64,000 bases of DNA from Agelaius tricolor (GCA_023055355.1 JALJCS010000054.1:1364001-1428000), one strand, 5' to 3'; positions 46,767 to 57,114 are shown, numbered from the stretch's first letter. Notes: generated from the letters alone by a model not told the origin. Translations and numbers: made by a program.

Positions 46767-46950
46767 CTGCATGTAGCACAAACAGGTTATGGAACAGGGA
46801 TTGGGAATATCCAGTGGTCTGAAAGGAGCACATGGAATTTCCAGGCTCTACACCAATTATTTTTTTTGAAATTTACAGGCGTTTTTGCTTTAAACCCCTC
46901 CAATCCCAATCAGCACCACTTTGGGGTCTCTCCCTAGTTCCCAAATGCAG

Positions 46951-47169
46951 GAAATCCTAAATCCTGCATTTGGATCCCTCTTCCAAGCAGGGATAGTTCC
47001 ATCCCCATGTCCCCTTCTTTGGTGGTGATGGAATTTGAGGAGGAAATTTAAAAATCAGCACGAAATCCACAGAATTAAGGCTTTTTACTTAAAACTTGCA
47101 TGCACAAGATGCAGCTTTAGAGGAGGCTGGGAAGGTCTGGAGTTGTGAATTTAAATTTTATAAAATATT
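46951..47169. other. EXOC6B last intron, unremarkable
   Basis: Unique AT-richer DNA; nothing recognised. Confidence 0.4.
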
Positions 47170-47263
47170 CCAAGGAATCACGGAATGTTTGGGTTGGAAG
47201 GGACCTTAAATCCCACCCATTTCCAACCCCACTGCCATGGGCAGGGGCACCGTCCACTATCCC
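47170..47263 (-). mobile_element. CR1 LINE 3' tail fragment
   Basis: ggaatcacggaatgtttggg, ttggaagggaccttaaatcc and actgccatgggcaggggcac. Followed by an AT-rich stretch (47275-47340). Confidence 0.85.
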
Positions 47264-47339
47264 ATTTTTTCCCTGATTAATAAAAAATATAAATTACATA
47301 AATGTATATAATTTATCTTAAATATAACATTGCATAATT

Positions 47340-48500
47340 CCCATTCCAGGAAGGAATCCAGCTGTTTGGAAGGAGCACGGTGTCTCCAGGAGTTCTCCAT
47401 AAATCCAGAGCCCAGCAGAGCAAGAGGTGGGATGGGGGCAAAGCTGGGAGGGGGTCATGCACTCCTGCATTCCCAGATCCATTATTTTGGGGGGAACAGG
47501 GCTTGGGACACTTCCTAAGGATGCTGAGAAGGGAAAAAAAATCCCACCAGGATCAACCTTCCAGCAGCTCCTTGAAGGCACAACTTCCCAAAATCCAACC
47601 TGCTGGGGCTCGGCTCTTCCAAATCATCCCAATTTGTAAAAGATTTTCTGGGTAAATCAGATCTGGCAGAGGCTGAGGGCTTTGGATGCATCCCATAATC
47701 CCAGTTTTTGGCTGTGGGGACCTAAGGGAAGCGTTGAAGTGACAGGGACACAGCACTGACGATCCCTGGGAAGCTGGCACGGGATCAACTGAGCACAACA
47801 CCAACCTCTCCAAACTTCCGGACCACAAACAAACATCCAAGGTTTTCCAGGCTTCAATCTCCTAGAAAGAGCCACAGGGAATCTGAAATGTTCCCAAAAA
47901 CACCAGGCTTGGAACTGGAATCCAGGATAACAGCTTTATCCCAAAGGGGAATTTTCTGGGGTTACCAGAGATGGAGCTGCTCTCCCAACAGGAACAGGAG
48001 AGCTTGGAGCACTTCCAGACATCAAAAAATCGGGATTTGTTTGTTTTTCCCTATTTCTCAGCCAAAGAAGGTTGGCAGCTGCTCCTTCAGGAGAACCAGG
48101 GAGTGATTGTGCCAGCAGGAAGTGGAGTTTGGAGTGGCCCAGTCCTGCTGTCGTGGATTTGGGGATAATTATCCTCCCCTGGAGCTCCAAACAGCTCCAG
48201 GAGGTCTCCAAGCCCTTCCCCAGGAAGGCTGGGAGCTCTCCTGGGTTCCAGAGGGACGCCAGAGGTGCTGGAAGTTGATCTGTACCTTTGGAAAGCTCTT
48301 CCCAGCCCTTCCACACACTGGAAATTTAGAGCTTTTCCATCCTGGCACCTTTGGGGCCATCTCCCACCACGTGGGACCTGCTCGGGTCCATGGAATGTTC
48401 TGGAAGCAGTGCACATTCTGTGCAAGAAAACCTCGGGGTGCAGTGGGATGACTGGGAAGGAGCTGGATGGATAAAGCTCTGGAACAGGGTGGAAAGGGAT
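47340..48500. other. EXOC6B last intron, unremarkable
   Basis: Unique DNA; no exon, RNA gene or family repeat is recognised. Confidence 0.45.
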
Positions 48501-48504
48501 TGCA

Positions 48505-49125
48505 GCTGGAGCCCTGATCCCACAACAAACCCACAGAAGTGGATCTGGAAAAGTCTGGGAGCATCTGGGAGCTGCTGGAATCTCCAGACACCACGTGAAG
48601 GTGCAAGCAGCGAGCTATTAACTATTATTAATTAATCAAGATACAGGACACAAAATCCTGCAGGATTTGGGTTGGGCTATGCGGATCCATGGGGTTTTTT
48701 TTCCCTGAGAAGAGCTTTGGGATTACTGGGAGCACCACTAACAAACCCACAGAGGTGGATCTGGTGAAGTCAGGGAGCATCTGGGAGCTGCTGGAATCTC
48801 CAGACACCATTTGAAGGTGCAAGCACTGAGACACTGAATATTATTCATTAATTAAGCTGCCTACAGGACACAAAATCCTGCAGGATTTCGGATGGGCTGT
48901 GTGGATCCATGGGTTTTTTTTTCCCCTGAGAAGAGCTTTGGGATAACAGGGAGCACCATTAACAAACCCACAGAAGTGGATCTGCAAAAGTCAGGGAGCA
49001 TCTGGGAGCTGCTGGAATCTCCAGACACCACGTGAAGGTGCAAGCACTGAGCTATTAACTATTATCTATTAATTAAGCTGCCTCCGGGACACAAAATCCT
49101 GCAGGATTTGGGACGGGCTGTGCAG
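48505..49125. repeat. Tandem array, unit about 218 bp, about three copies
   Basis: aacaaacccacagaagtgga begins at 48524, 48740 and 48961 (spacing 216 and 221). Each copy runs through agcatctgggagctgctgga, ctattaactattattaatta and gacacaaaatcctgcaggat. A partial fourth end is at 49085-49115. Confidence 0.96.
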
Positions 49126-49129
49126 CTTC

Positions 49130-49480
49130 CCAGTTTTATTTCTCCGAGCAGAGCCTCGGGATAACCGCGGGTTTGGAAGCCGGTCCCAGGATTAGGAGTG
49201 AAAGGAAGGGAAAGGCGAGCTCGGCGCTGTCCCCACCCCTGTCAACAAACACCACCTCGGAGAGAGCCGAGCTTTGTCTCAATTAATCCGGGAGGGGAAG
49301 AAAGCAGCGGGGTAAAAGCTCCTCTTTTAGCTCTAATTAGTGCATTTGGGAGGATCGGGTTGCGCAGGGCCCCGCTCCAGAGGCACTTTGCATTTCCAGC
49401 GTTTCGGGCTCCATTGAGAGCGGACAATCGGGGCCCTGCCAGGTGAGGGTGAAAGCCCGAGCGAGCGCATACTTACACCC
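49130..49480. promoter_or_regulatory. Candidate conserved element in EXOC6B last intron
   Basis: Unique block immediately beside the 218-bp array: gtctcaattaatccgggagg, cttttagctctaattagtgc (two homeobox palindromes), ccattgagagcggacaatcg (SOX-like). The mix of CpG-rich and TAAT-rich sequence is typical of developmental enhancers. Confidence 0.45.
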
Positions 49481-49639
49481 GGGATATCCTGGGAGAGACA
49501 CAGACACCGGGGTGATAAGGGACACAGATAACCAGGAGAACAGGTTACAGGCTGAGCCGGCCCCTGCTCAGAATCCCCCCCGGGATTCCCGGCGGGATGG
49601 GAGGCAGAGGATGTGCCTGGAGTGAGGAAGGAGCCTCGG

Positions 49640-49808
49640 GAGAGCTCATGGGGGATGGACAGAGACACCCCTGAGGCAGCGTCCAAGGCCAGGATGGACA
49701 CTGGGGCTTGGAGCCGCCCGGGATGGTGGGAGGTGTCCCTGCCATGGATGGGGTGGGAATGGGATGATCCTTAAGGTTCCTTCCCACCCAACCCATTCCA
49801 GGATTCTG
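49640..49808 (+). mobile_element. CR1 LINE 3' tail
   Basis: gcgtccaaggccaggatgga, ggtgggaggtgtccctgcca and a terminal cccaacccattccaggattc. Confidence 0.88.
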
Positions 49809-49814
49809 GAGCTC

Positions 49815-50182
49815 CTCTGCTTTGGGAGAGCTGGGAATGTTCCCCTGGAGAAGGGAAAAATGCAGGGAAAACTCAGAGTCTTTGCAGGGGCTGCAGGAGA
49901 GCTGGAGAGGGGCTGGGGACAAGGCCTGCAGGGACAGGAGCCAGGGAATGGCTCCCACTGGGAAAGGGGAGATTGGGCTGGGATCTTGGCAAGGAATTCC
50001 TGCCTGGGCTGGAATTCCCAGAGCAGCTGGGGCTGCCCCTGGATCCCTGGCAGTGCCCAAGGCCAGGTTGGATCCACCTGGGACAGTGGGAGATGTCCCT
50101 GCCATGGATGTGGTGGGAATGGGATGATCCTTAAGGTTCCTTCCAACCCAAACCATTCCATGATTTTATGACTTTATGAAAT
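49815..50182 (+). mobile_element. CR1 LINE 3' tail, longest copy in the window
   Basis: About 365 bases: gagctgggaatgttcccctg, gagaggggctggggacaagg, gcccaaggccaggttggatc and a terminal aaccattccatgattttatg. It is head-to-tail with the preceding copy. Confidence 0.92.
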
Positions 50183-50184
50183 GA

Positions 50185-50436
50185 GTCAGGCTGGGGTTTG
50201 GTGACATTTTAACACCACTGAGTGTGGAGCTGCTCTCCTGCTGTCCCACTTCCTTCCCAGCCTCTGCCATGATCCCAGCTCACTGCCTGCCTCAATTCCC
50301 CGGCTCTCCCAGATGCTGCATGGCCAAACTCCCAGATTTTGGGTGTGCTTTTATTTTATCAGTTTGCTGTTAGCTCTGGATAAACCTCTCACTTCCCCAT
50401 CACAGACGATCACAGACGTTGGGTCACGAATTCTCT
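50185..50436. other. EXOC6B last intron, unremarkable
   Basis: Unique DNA; nothing recognised. Confidence 0.4.
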
Positions 50437-50525
50437 GTGCATCACAGAATTATCCCAGCTGGAAGAGCCCTCCAAGGTCACCAAATCCAACCATCCCCAG
50501 CATTTTCACACCCATCCCTGACCCA
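50437..50525 (-). mobile_element. CR1 LINE terminus (older subfamily)
   Basis: catcacagaattatcccagc, tggaagagccctccaaggtc and accaaatccaaccatcccc. Confidence 0.7.
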
Positions 50526-50756
50526 CGGTCCCAAATAACTGAGGGATGACACAAACCATAAAATACCAGTATAAAAACAACACCATGAGGTGTAAAAGTC
50601 CTTTTAAATCCAGTTTAGTCCCAGTTTCCCTCACTGGTGCCCTCGGGGTGTCCTGAGGTGCTGTGACATCCATCCTTCTCCTCTGGTGGAGAGGAGCTGG
50701 ACCATGGTGACACAGAGGGAGCCCCAAAGTTCACAGACACCCCAAGGTCGCTCAAG

Positions 50757-50895
50757 GAATCAGAGATCCAGGGAATAATTTGGGTTGGAAGGGATCTTTA
50801 AAGCCCATCCAGTGCCACCCCCATGCCACCACTGTCCCAGGGTGCTCCAAGCCCCGTCCAACCCGGCCTTGGGCACTTCCAGGGATGCAGCCGGG
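50757..50895 (-). mobile_element. CR1 LINE 3' tail (left arm of inverted pair)
   Basis: gggaataatttgggttggaa, gggatctttaaagcccatcc and ccttgggcacttccagggat. Confidence 0.88.
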
Positions 50896-51004
50896 GTTGG
50901 ATTAACCATGGAATCAGAGCATGAGGGGCAGTTTGAGGGGATTTGGGGTCTCTCATTCTCCTCGAGGAGGAGGTGATGAGTTTAGGGTTGGGGCCACACC
51001 TCCA

Positions 51005-51165
51005 GAAGAACATTCAAGGCCCCTGGATCCCGGGAAGTGTCCAAGGCCAGGTTGGACAGGGCTTGGAGCAGCCTGGGACTGTGGGAGGTGTCCTGCCCAT
51101 GGAACTGGATGGGCTTTAAGGTCCCTTTCCCACCCAAACCATTCCATGACTCCACGAGGATCCCC
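51005..51165 (+). mobile_element. CR1 LINE 3' tail (right arm of inverted pair)
   Basis: tgtccaaggccaggttggac, gggcttggagcagcctggga and a terminal aaaccattccatgactcc. Confidence 0.88.
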
Positions 51166-51169
51166 TCCT

Positions 51170-51639
51170 GCCCTCTCCTCCATGCAGGACCCAGCACTGC
51201 AGCGCCCGTGCCAGGAGCCGCTTGGAAAACGCTAAATTCCCATTTTTTGGCTCGTTCTCTGTCCCACCAGCTGGAAAACGACCTGGGAGGTCTGCCGGGA
51301 GCAGGAGCAGAGTGGATCCTTCCCAAGCCAGCTTGGAGCTGGACCAGCGGAGATCATCTGGGAGACCCACCACGGGCAGGGGTGACAGGCAAAGCAAATC
51401 CCGCTTTTCCTGAGGCAAATCCCGCAGCGTTCCCGGGACTGGCAGAGCCCCCCAGGAGCCACCCCGGAGCCCCGGGCGCTGTTCCCGGCACCGCTCCAGG
51501 GTTTGGGATGGAGCCGTGCGGAGCATGAGAACGACGGCCCTCAAAGGATGGATTGAGGGAGCCCCGGAGGCTCCTCTGGCCCCACGGAACCGGGATCGGG
51601 GCTCTCCGGGAACGCCGCCGGAGGGAGGCGGGAGAAACG
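51170..51639. other. EXOC6B last intron, GC-rich
   Basis: Unique GC-rich DNA (CpG-richer at 51420-51620); no exon is recognised. Confidence 0.4.
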
Positions 51640-52519
51640 GGAATAAATGAGAGTAGAAAGAAATGGAAATAAAAATGTAGGGCTGTGTAGAAATAGAAAA
51701 AAAATAGAGATTCAAATAGAGAAATAGAAATAAATTGAAATATAAAAACATAAAAATATGGAAGTATGGAAATATAGAAATTTAGATAAAAATACAGAAA
51801 CAGAAATAAATAGGAAATAAAATATAGAAATAAAAATAGGAATAAATAGAACTATAGGAATAAAAAAATAAAAGTATAGAAATATAGAAATACAGAAATA
51901 TAAATAAAAATATAAAATTATAAAAATATAAAAATATAAAATTATAAAAATATAAAAAAATAAAATTATAAAAATAGAAATATGGAAATATGGAAATAGA
52001 GATAAAAATACAGAAACAGAAATAAATAGAAAATAAAATATAGAAATAGAAATAAAATAGAAATAAAATACAGAGATAGAAATGAAAACAGAAATAAATA
52101 GAACTAAGGAAATAAAAAGAAATAAAAGCATAGAAATATAGAAATAAAGAAATACAGAAATGTAGAAATAAAAATACAGAAATAGAAACAAAACCAGAAA
52201 TAAATAGAACTATAGAAATAAATAGAAATAAAAATACAGAAATAGAAACATAGAAATAAAATACAGAAATAGAAATAAATATGGAAATAAACAGAACTAT
52301 AGAAATGTAGAAAAAATGCACAAATAAATTTTAAAAGAAATACATTGAAATATAGAACTATAGAAATAAATAGAAATAAAAATACAGAAATAGGAATAAA
52401 TATAGAATTAAATAGAGATAAATATAAACAGAAATATATAAATAAAATCCAAAATATAGAAATAGAAATGAAAATAGAAATAAAAAGAAACAGAAATACA
52501 GAGATAGAAAGGAATAAAA
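51640..52519. repeat. A-rich simple repeat (gaaataaaaata)n
   Basis: About 880 bases of aaatagaaataaaaatacag-like words, C-poor. The isoleucine/phenylalanine/tyrosine frames on the minus strand are artefacts. Confidence 0.96.
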
Positions 52520-52640
52520 CAGAATATTCTCAGGTGGAAGGGAACCTACAACAACATGGTCCAACTGCCCAGCCACTTCATGACCAAAAGTTGTTCATGG
52601 CATTGCCCAAACACTGAAAAATTCGGGAGAGCCACTCCTG
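52520..52640 (-). mobile_element. CR1 LINE terminus (older subfamily)
   Basis: aatattctcaggtggaaggg, aacctacaacaacatggtcc and aactgcccagccacttcatg. It directly abuts the A-rich array, which may have grown from sequence at the insertion site. Confidence 0.7.
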
Positions 52641-52931
52641 CCTGCAGCCCAGCACATTTTAAAGGATTTTGGAGCTGGAGGTTCATCTTTACAGCAAAAT
52701 TTTCTGGTAGGACAAGAAAAACTCTGCTTAAGAGCCAATAAAAAGAAGGAGCCACAGCCAAGCCATTGGATTTGGATAATGTGGGATTCGGGTCAATGGG
52801 ATAAAATGGAATTTTTCCATCTGAGTTCCCTCTGTCCACCCAGGGCCGAGATCTTTGCTCACAGGGATAGAAAGAGCTGCTAAAGCACGATGGGGGTGGA
52901 AATTCTCCCAGGATTTGGGGGCCACACTCAC

Positions 52932-53044
52932 TTTTCCAGCAGGATGAGGGCTGTGGTGGGGTTCACACGAAGGTACTTGCACGTGGGCTGTCCATAGTCG
53001 GCCAAATATGTGGACCAATCCCACTGGATGAACAGATCCAGGAG
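52932..53044 (-). CDS. EXOC6B: EXOC6B penultimate coding exon
   Basis: Exon with acceptor ttcctttccag|CTC and donor GAAAA|gtgagt, phase 0 in and phase 2 out. 113 bases encode 37 residues plus two bases of the split AAG codon: LLDLFIQWDWSTYLADYGQP, then TCKYLRVNPTTALILLE. This is part of the helical C-terminal domain of Sec15 proteins and matches human EXOC6B almost residue for residue as I recall it, with Thr for Val and Ile for Thr at two positions in the NPTTALI segment. It joins in frame to the exon at 46145. Confidence 0.97.
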
Positions 53045-53109
53045 CTGGAAAGGAAAAACAAACGGGGTTTGAAAAAGCTGGAAAAGGCAGCAGGTGTTTC
53101 CCTGGAAGC

Positions 53110-53315
53110 TGGCAAAGGTCCTGGGCAGATGGAGTTATCCATAAAAAAAAAAATGAATGCAGGTTTTATTGATTTGTTTAATATTATTCTGTTAAGGTTT
53201 CATCATTAACTTGATTGTACTTCATTATTAATTCAGGGATCTTTAACACTGATTAATGCAGGGCTGTATTAAATTAGCCATCGAGCATTCCTGCTCTGTG
53301 ATCCCCAGTTTTGGG
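53110..53315. promoter_or_regulatory. Candidate conserved element close to the EXOC6B exon
   Basis: AT-rich unique DNA: ggttttattgatttgtttaa, tcatcattaacttgattgta, cttcattattaattcaggga, ctgtattaaattagccatcg. It may be a regulatory element or a splicing-related conserved flank. Confidence 0.4.
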
Positions 53316-53319
53316 TATT

Positions 53320-54290
53320 TGAAGGGGATTTTAGGTTTGAGACACCTCAAGGACGTGGGTGACAACCCCAGTGCCCTGACCCTCTCAGCCATGGCAGGAG
53401 GAAACTTTTGGGGTCAAAGTCACCAAAAGTAACTTCTGTCCCCAAACAACCCCCAGTGTCATTCTAACCATTCCCCATGGATTTCTCACCACCCTGGGTC
53501 CATCCCAACACCCTCCAAGTGCTCTGGAAGTGTCTCCAAAGCCCAGAGGAGCTCGGGGGGTTATTCTGGGTGAGAGCAGCTCCCAGAGCTGGGAGTCCCA
53601 GGTGCTTTCCAGACGTTGGTAAGAGAAACCACCAGGCCTTGGCAGCGGGGGAAGGGAAAGGGATTAACTCAGCCATCCGTGACGGTCCCTGCTCCAGACC
53701 ACCAAAATTCCCACCTGCAGCCCTTCATGTCCACAAACAACCCTGCTCCTCCCAGCCAGGTGAGGGACGGGCAAACGACAGCCCAGGTCGCCCAAATGCC
53801 CTCTTCCCACACTGTTCCCATCCTCGTTTTCCTTAAAAAATCAGGAGCTGATATGGCCTCCTCACATGAGGATCTCCTCACCTCGATGAGGACTTGGCTT
53901 CTCCACCTACCCATGAGGGCACTGTCCAGGTTCCCTAAATGCCTTCTTCCCACACCATTCCTATCCTTACTTTCCTTAAAAAACCAGGAGCTGCCATCCC
54001 CTCCTCACACGAGGATCTCCTCACCTCAACAAGGACTTGGCTTCTCCACCCACCCATGAAGGCACAGTCCAATGCCCTCTTCCCAAACCATTCCCACCCT
54101 TGTTTTCCTTAAAAACCAGGCTCTCCCCTTCCCTCCCCACACGTGGATCTCCTCACCTCAACAAGGACTCGCCTTCTCCACCCACCCGTGGCAGCACGGC
54201 CCAGGATTCCCGGGATGCCGCTCCTCCACCTCTGCCCCATCCACAGCAGGTTAATTAAGAGCTCCTGCCGTTCCCCCCTCCCCGAGATCC
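53320..54290. repeat. EXOC6B intron with a diverged tandem duplication (about 130 bp, three copies)
   Basis: gatctcctcacctcaacaag followed by gacttggcttctccacccac recurs at about 53870, 54012 and 54147. Between them comes ttcccacaccattcctatcc followed by ttactttccttaaaaaacc. The copies cover about 53800-54250; 53320-53800 is unique. Confidence 0.85.
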
Positions 54291-54429
54291 CGTCTTGGAG
54301 CGCCACTGTGACCACTCTATTTGGGGACAGCCTGCCAAGCGCGTGGACGTCTTCATCGCCTGCTCGGCGCGTCCCGGTGCCCACCACCGGGGCCGGGAGA
54401 GGCCGGGCCCGTCCCGCGGCCAAGCGGGG

Positions 54430-54850
54430 CCCATAGAGGCCTCATTGTCCCCGCGTCGCCATGGTTTTCCTGGAGGCCCCAGCGCTGTTTAACAACGCAT
54501 CCTGCCCCGCCAAGAAGGGGATTTAGCTCCTCCGAGACCTCCAGATACAAAACAAAAATGTGCAACAAGATTCTTTTTGACTATGTAGGTCAGGGCAAGG
54601 AAAACAAGCTGTCGGGAACAATCCCCCGGGCTGGCGGGGGGGATGGATTAGCCGGGACCTAAGAGGGCTTTTCCAGCCTGGGTCCCGCTCGGCTTTGTCC
54701 GGCGGGGCCTTTGTGTTGAACTACAAACCCGAGCTGAACATCATTGGCAGGAGGTTTTTCCAAGGGGGCACCTTCGAGAGAGACAACCTTAAATATGATT
54801 TCACAGGCGCTTTTCAGGCCGAGCGCCGGGGCCAAAACGCTTCCGTGGGG
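54430..54850. promoter_or_regulatory. Candidate conserved element in EXOC6B intron
   Basis: The longest run of unique, balanced-composition sequence in the right half. Words include gctgtttaacaacgcatcct, caaaaatgtgcaacaagatt, tttttgactatgtaggtcag (a possible receptor half-site aggtca), tgaactacaaacccgagctg, ccttaaatatgatttcacag. A plus-strand frame from 54695 is open across it but lacks splice context or any family I know. An enhancer is the likelier reading. Confidence 0.48.
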
Positions 54851-55179
54851 CTTGGCGGCTGCTGGGAGGAGTCGCATGGTTGTAGAGGCTCAAAGGGAAC
54901 CCCCACAACGCGCCAAAGACCTCTTGCTGGTGGCCCCTGGGAGGCTGAACGTGCCTCGGGCAAATCCCAAACAAAGCCTGAACGAGTTTCTTGCCATGGA
55001 AAGTGGGCGGCCGGCCGGAGCATCCAGGGGCCAGGTAGCCACTCGTGGGGAGGGGGAGTAAAGAGCCAGGAGGAAAGGGATCAAGGAGGAAAGGAAATAA
55101 AAAAAAAAGTGAGGATTAGGAAGGGGTTTGGAGAAGATGGAATTAAAACGTTGGGAGTTGTTTTGACACAGGCTTGGGA

Positions 55180-55643
55180 GCAGTGCAGGAGCTCAGAGGG
55201 ACATGGAGCTGCTGCAGGGCTGGAGCTCCACTGCTCTGGAGCCAGGCTGGCAGAGCTGGGAATGTTCCCCTGGAGAAGGGAAGGCTCCAGGCAGAGCTCA
55301 GAGCCCCTGGCCTGCAGGGGCTCCAGGAGAGCTGGAGAGGGGCTGGGGACAAGGCCTGCAGGGACAGGAGCCAGGGAATGGCTTCCACTCCCAGAGAAAC
55401 TCTGGTGACCTGGAGCCATCGACAGCAGCTCCACACGAGCCCAGGTGTGCCCAGGTGGCCAAGGAAGCCAAAGGCACCTGGGCTGTGCCAGCACTGGGGT
55501 GGCAGCAGGACCAGGGCAGTGCCTGTCCCCTGTGCTGGCACTGCTGGGGCCACAACCTCAAATCCTGGGGCAGTTCTGGGCCTCTCCCAACAAGAGAGAC
55601 CCTGAGGTCTGCAGCATGTCCAGGGTGGGAACAGAGGTGGGAA
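55180..55643 (+). mobile_element. CR1 LINE 3' region
   Basis: gcagaagagctgggaatg-type start with gagctgggaatgttcccctg, gagaggggctggggacaagg and ggacaggagccagggaatgg, matching the copy at 49815. It is less certain after 55400. Confidence 0.75.
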
Positions 55644-55767
55644 GGGGCTGCAGAATCCCTGAGGGAGCCGGGCAGGGGCTGCAGAATCCCTGAGGGAGCT
55701 GGGCAGGGGCTGCAGAATCCCTGAGGGAGCTGGGCAGGGGCTGCAGAATCCCTGAGGGAGCTGGGCA
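55644..55767. repeat. Minisatellite, unit 31 bp, four copies
   Basis: Four near-perfect units of ggggctgcagaatccctgag followed by ggagctgggca, sitting inside CR1 sequence. Confidence 0.97.
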
Positions 55768-56070
55768 GGGGCTCAGCCTGGAGCAAAGGAGGCTCAGGGG
55801 GCCCTTGTGGCTCTGCACAGCTCCTGCCAGGAGGGGACAGCCTCCAGGAACAGGGACAGGAGCAGAGGGAACGGCCTCAGGGGAACCTCAGGGTGGACAC
55901 TGGGGAATTTCCTCATGGAAAGCCCTGTCCAGCCTGATGGAGACCCTATCCCTGGAAGGATTTGAAGGCTTTACTTGGGGACACGGGTCAGCAGTGGCCT
56001 TGGCAGTGCTGAGGAAAGGCTGGACTCGATCTCTGAGCACATTTCCAACCATATTGATTCCATGACTCCC
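55768..56070 (+). mobile_element. CR1 LINE 3' tail
   Basis: ggggctcagcctggagcaaa, ggaatttcctcatggaaagc, gaaaggctggactcgatctc and a terminal attgattccatgactcc. Together with 55180-55643 it may be one element split by the 31-bp array. Confidence 0.85.
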
Positions 56071-56159
56071 AGCGCTCCCACCTCGGCCTGGACCTTCCCG
56101 GAGCTCTCGCAGAGCCAGACCACCCCCAGGTGGCTCCCGACAGTGACGGATGGGCTGTG

Positions 56160-56330
56160 TATTTTCCAACTCTTTGCCCACATCCATCTTTTTTGGCTCG
56201 GCAGGTCCGCGGACGGCCGGGGCCAGCACCTTTGGCCCCGGCTGCCGGCGCTCCCGGCCCGGCCGCGGGTCGCGCTCCAGAGGGGAGAGGTCCTGCAGGA
56301 GGAAGCCCGAAGGCTCAGGGAGAGCTGCCT
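56160..56330. other. CpG-rich patch in EXOC6B intron
   Basis: Short CpG-dense stretch directly before the element at 56330; no exon is recognised. Confidence 0.4.
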
Positions 56331-56600
56331 CCAGACGATTTATCTGTCACATAAATGTGGTTTTATTGGTTTTACTGCTTCAACTTTTCACCTCTGCTGC
56401 TAAATCTGAACGGGCCGAGGGGAAAGGGAAAAAAAGGGAAAAGGGAAAAAAGAGCCGGCGGCGTGGGGCTGCCGCGGGTCTGCCGGGGGAGTTTCCAAAT
56501 CAAATATGCAAATACCATTAATTCTTTAAACTGGAGTCTCCCTTTCAAGGCCATAAATCAAACTCGACAGCAGATCCACTGGGGGATGGGGGGGAAGGAA
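56330..56600. promoter_or_regulatory. Candidate conserved element in EXOC6B intron
   Basis: atttatctgtcacataaatg (TALE homeobox core tgtca and a CDX/HOX-like cataaa), ggttttattggttttactgc, aatatgcaaataccattaat (octamer-like plus TAAT), ggccataaatcaaactcg. An AT-rich unique island with paired MEIS/HOX-type words is a strong enhancer candidate by eye. Confidence 0.5.
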
Positions 56601-56609
56601 AAGGAGAGG

Positions 56610-56995
56610 AGGGAAAGGGAAAAAACGAGGAGGGAAAAATTAAGAGGAGCTTTCACCACGGTGATGTGGGAGTGGGATAAGATCAGGAAGTTGCAGATGT
56701 GCTTAGGGCTGGGGACCTGCAGCTTCCCGGGGTTCCAGGAACACCTTTAGGAGGAGCAGGGAGAGGTGCAGGTACAGCTTTATAAAAATGGAGAAGTGGA
56801 GGAGGATGGTTTGAAAAAAATGCCAGAAAAAAAGGTACTAAAAAAAGTACTAAAATTGGTTTTATACACATACATGAGCTTGTATCCAAATTGAAGTGAG
56901 AATTCAAGAGAAGGAAATGCTGGAATGAAAGAATTAAACTGGGAGCCAGCTCCCAGCCTGTCCCAGGTTCCCCTAGAAGAACTTTCCCCCCCCCA
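56610..56995. other. EXOC6B intron, unremarkable
   Basis: Purine-rich at 56580-56640, a tandem aaaaaaagtactaaa motif near 56830-56855, otherwise unique. Confidence 0.4.
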
Positions 56996-56999
56996 TTTC

Positions 57000-57110
57000 A
57001 TGGAATCATGGAATCATTTAAACTGGAAAAGACCTTTCACATCATCAAATCCAACCACCAGTTCTACCTCAAAACCACTTCCTTTCCACCCCCCTTGCAA
57101 CGGCACCACC
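57000..57110 (-). mobile_element. CR1 LINE terminus (older subfamily)
   Basis: tggaatcatggaatcattta, aactggaaaagacctttcac and atcatcaaatccaaccacca. Confidence 0.7.
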
Positions 57111-57114
57111 TCAA

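Larger units (their letters stand above)
46096..46950 (-). repeat. Four-copy tandem array of the EXOC6B last-exon 5' part plus intron
   Basis: The junction between intron and exon (gcatcctgcatggagcac on the plus strand) recurs at 46141, 46341, 46554 (as gtatcctgc) and 46762, so spacing is 200, 213 and 208 bp. Each unit carries the acceptor, the start of the exon up to the KKE/KNE region, and flanking intron with ggttatggaacagggattgg and ctacaccaatttttggggca. A partial fifth intron segment lacking the exon part ends near 46940. Copies 2-4 have diverged from the exon but are close to each other. Confidence 0.97.

Noticed and set aside
51712..52321. Ile/Phe/Tyr-rich frames resembling transmembrane proteins
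   Set aside because: Translated A-rich simple repeat.
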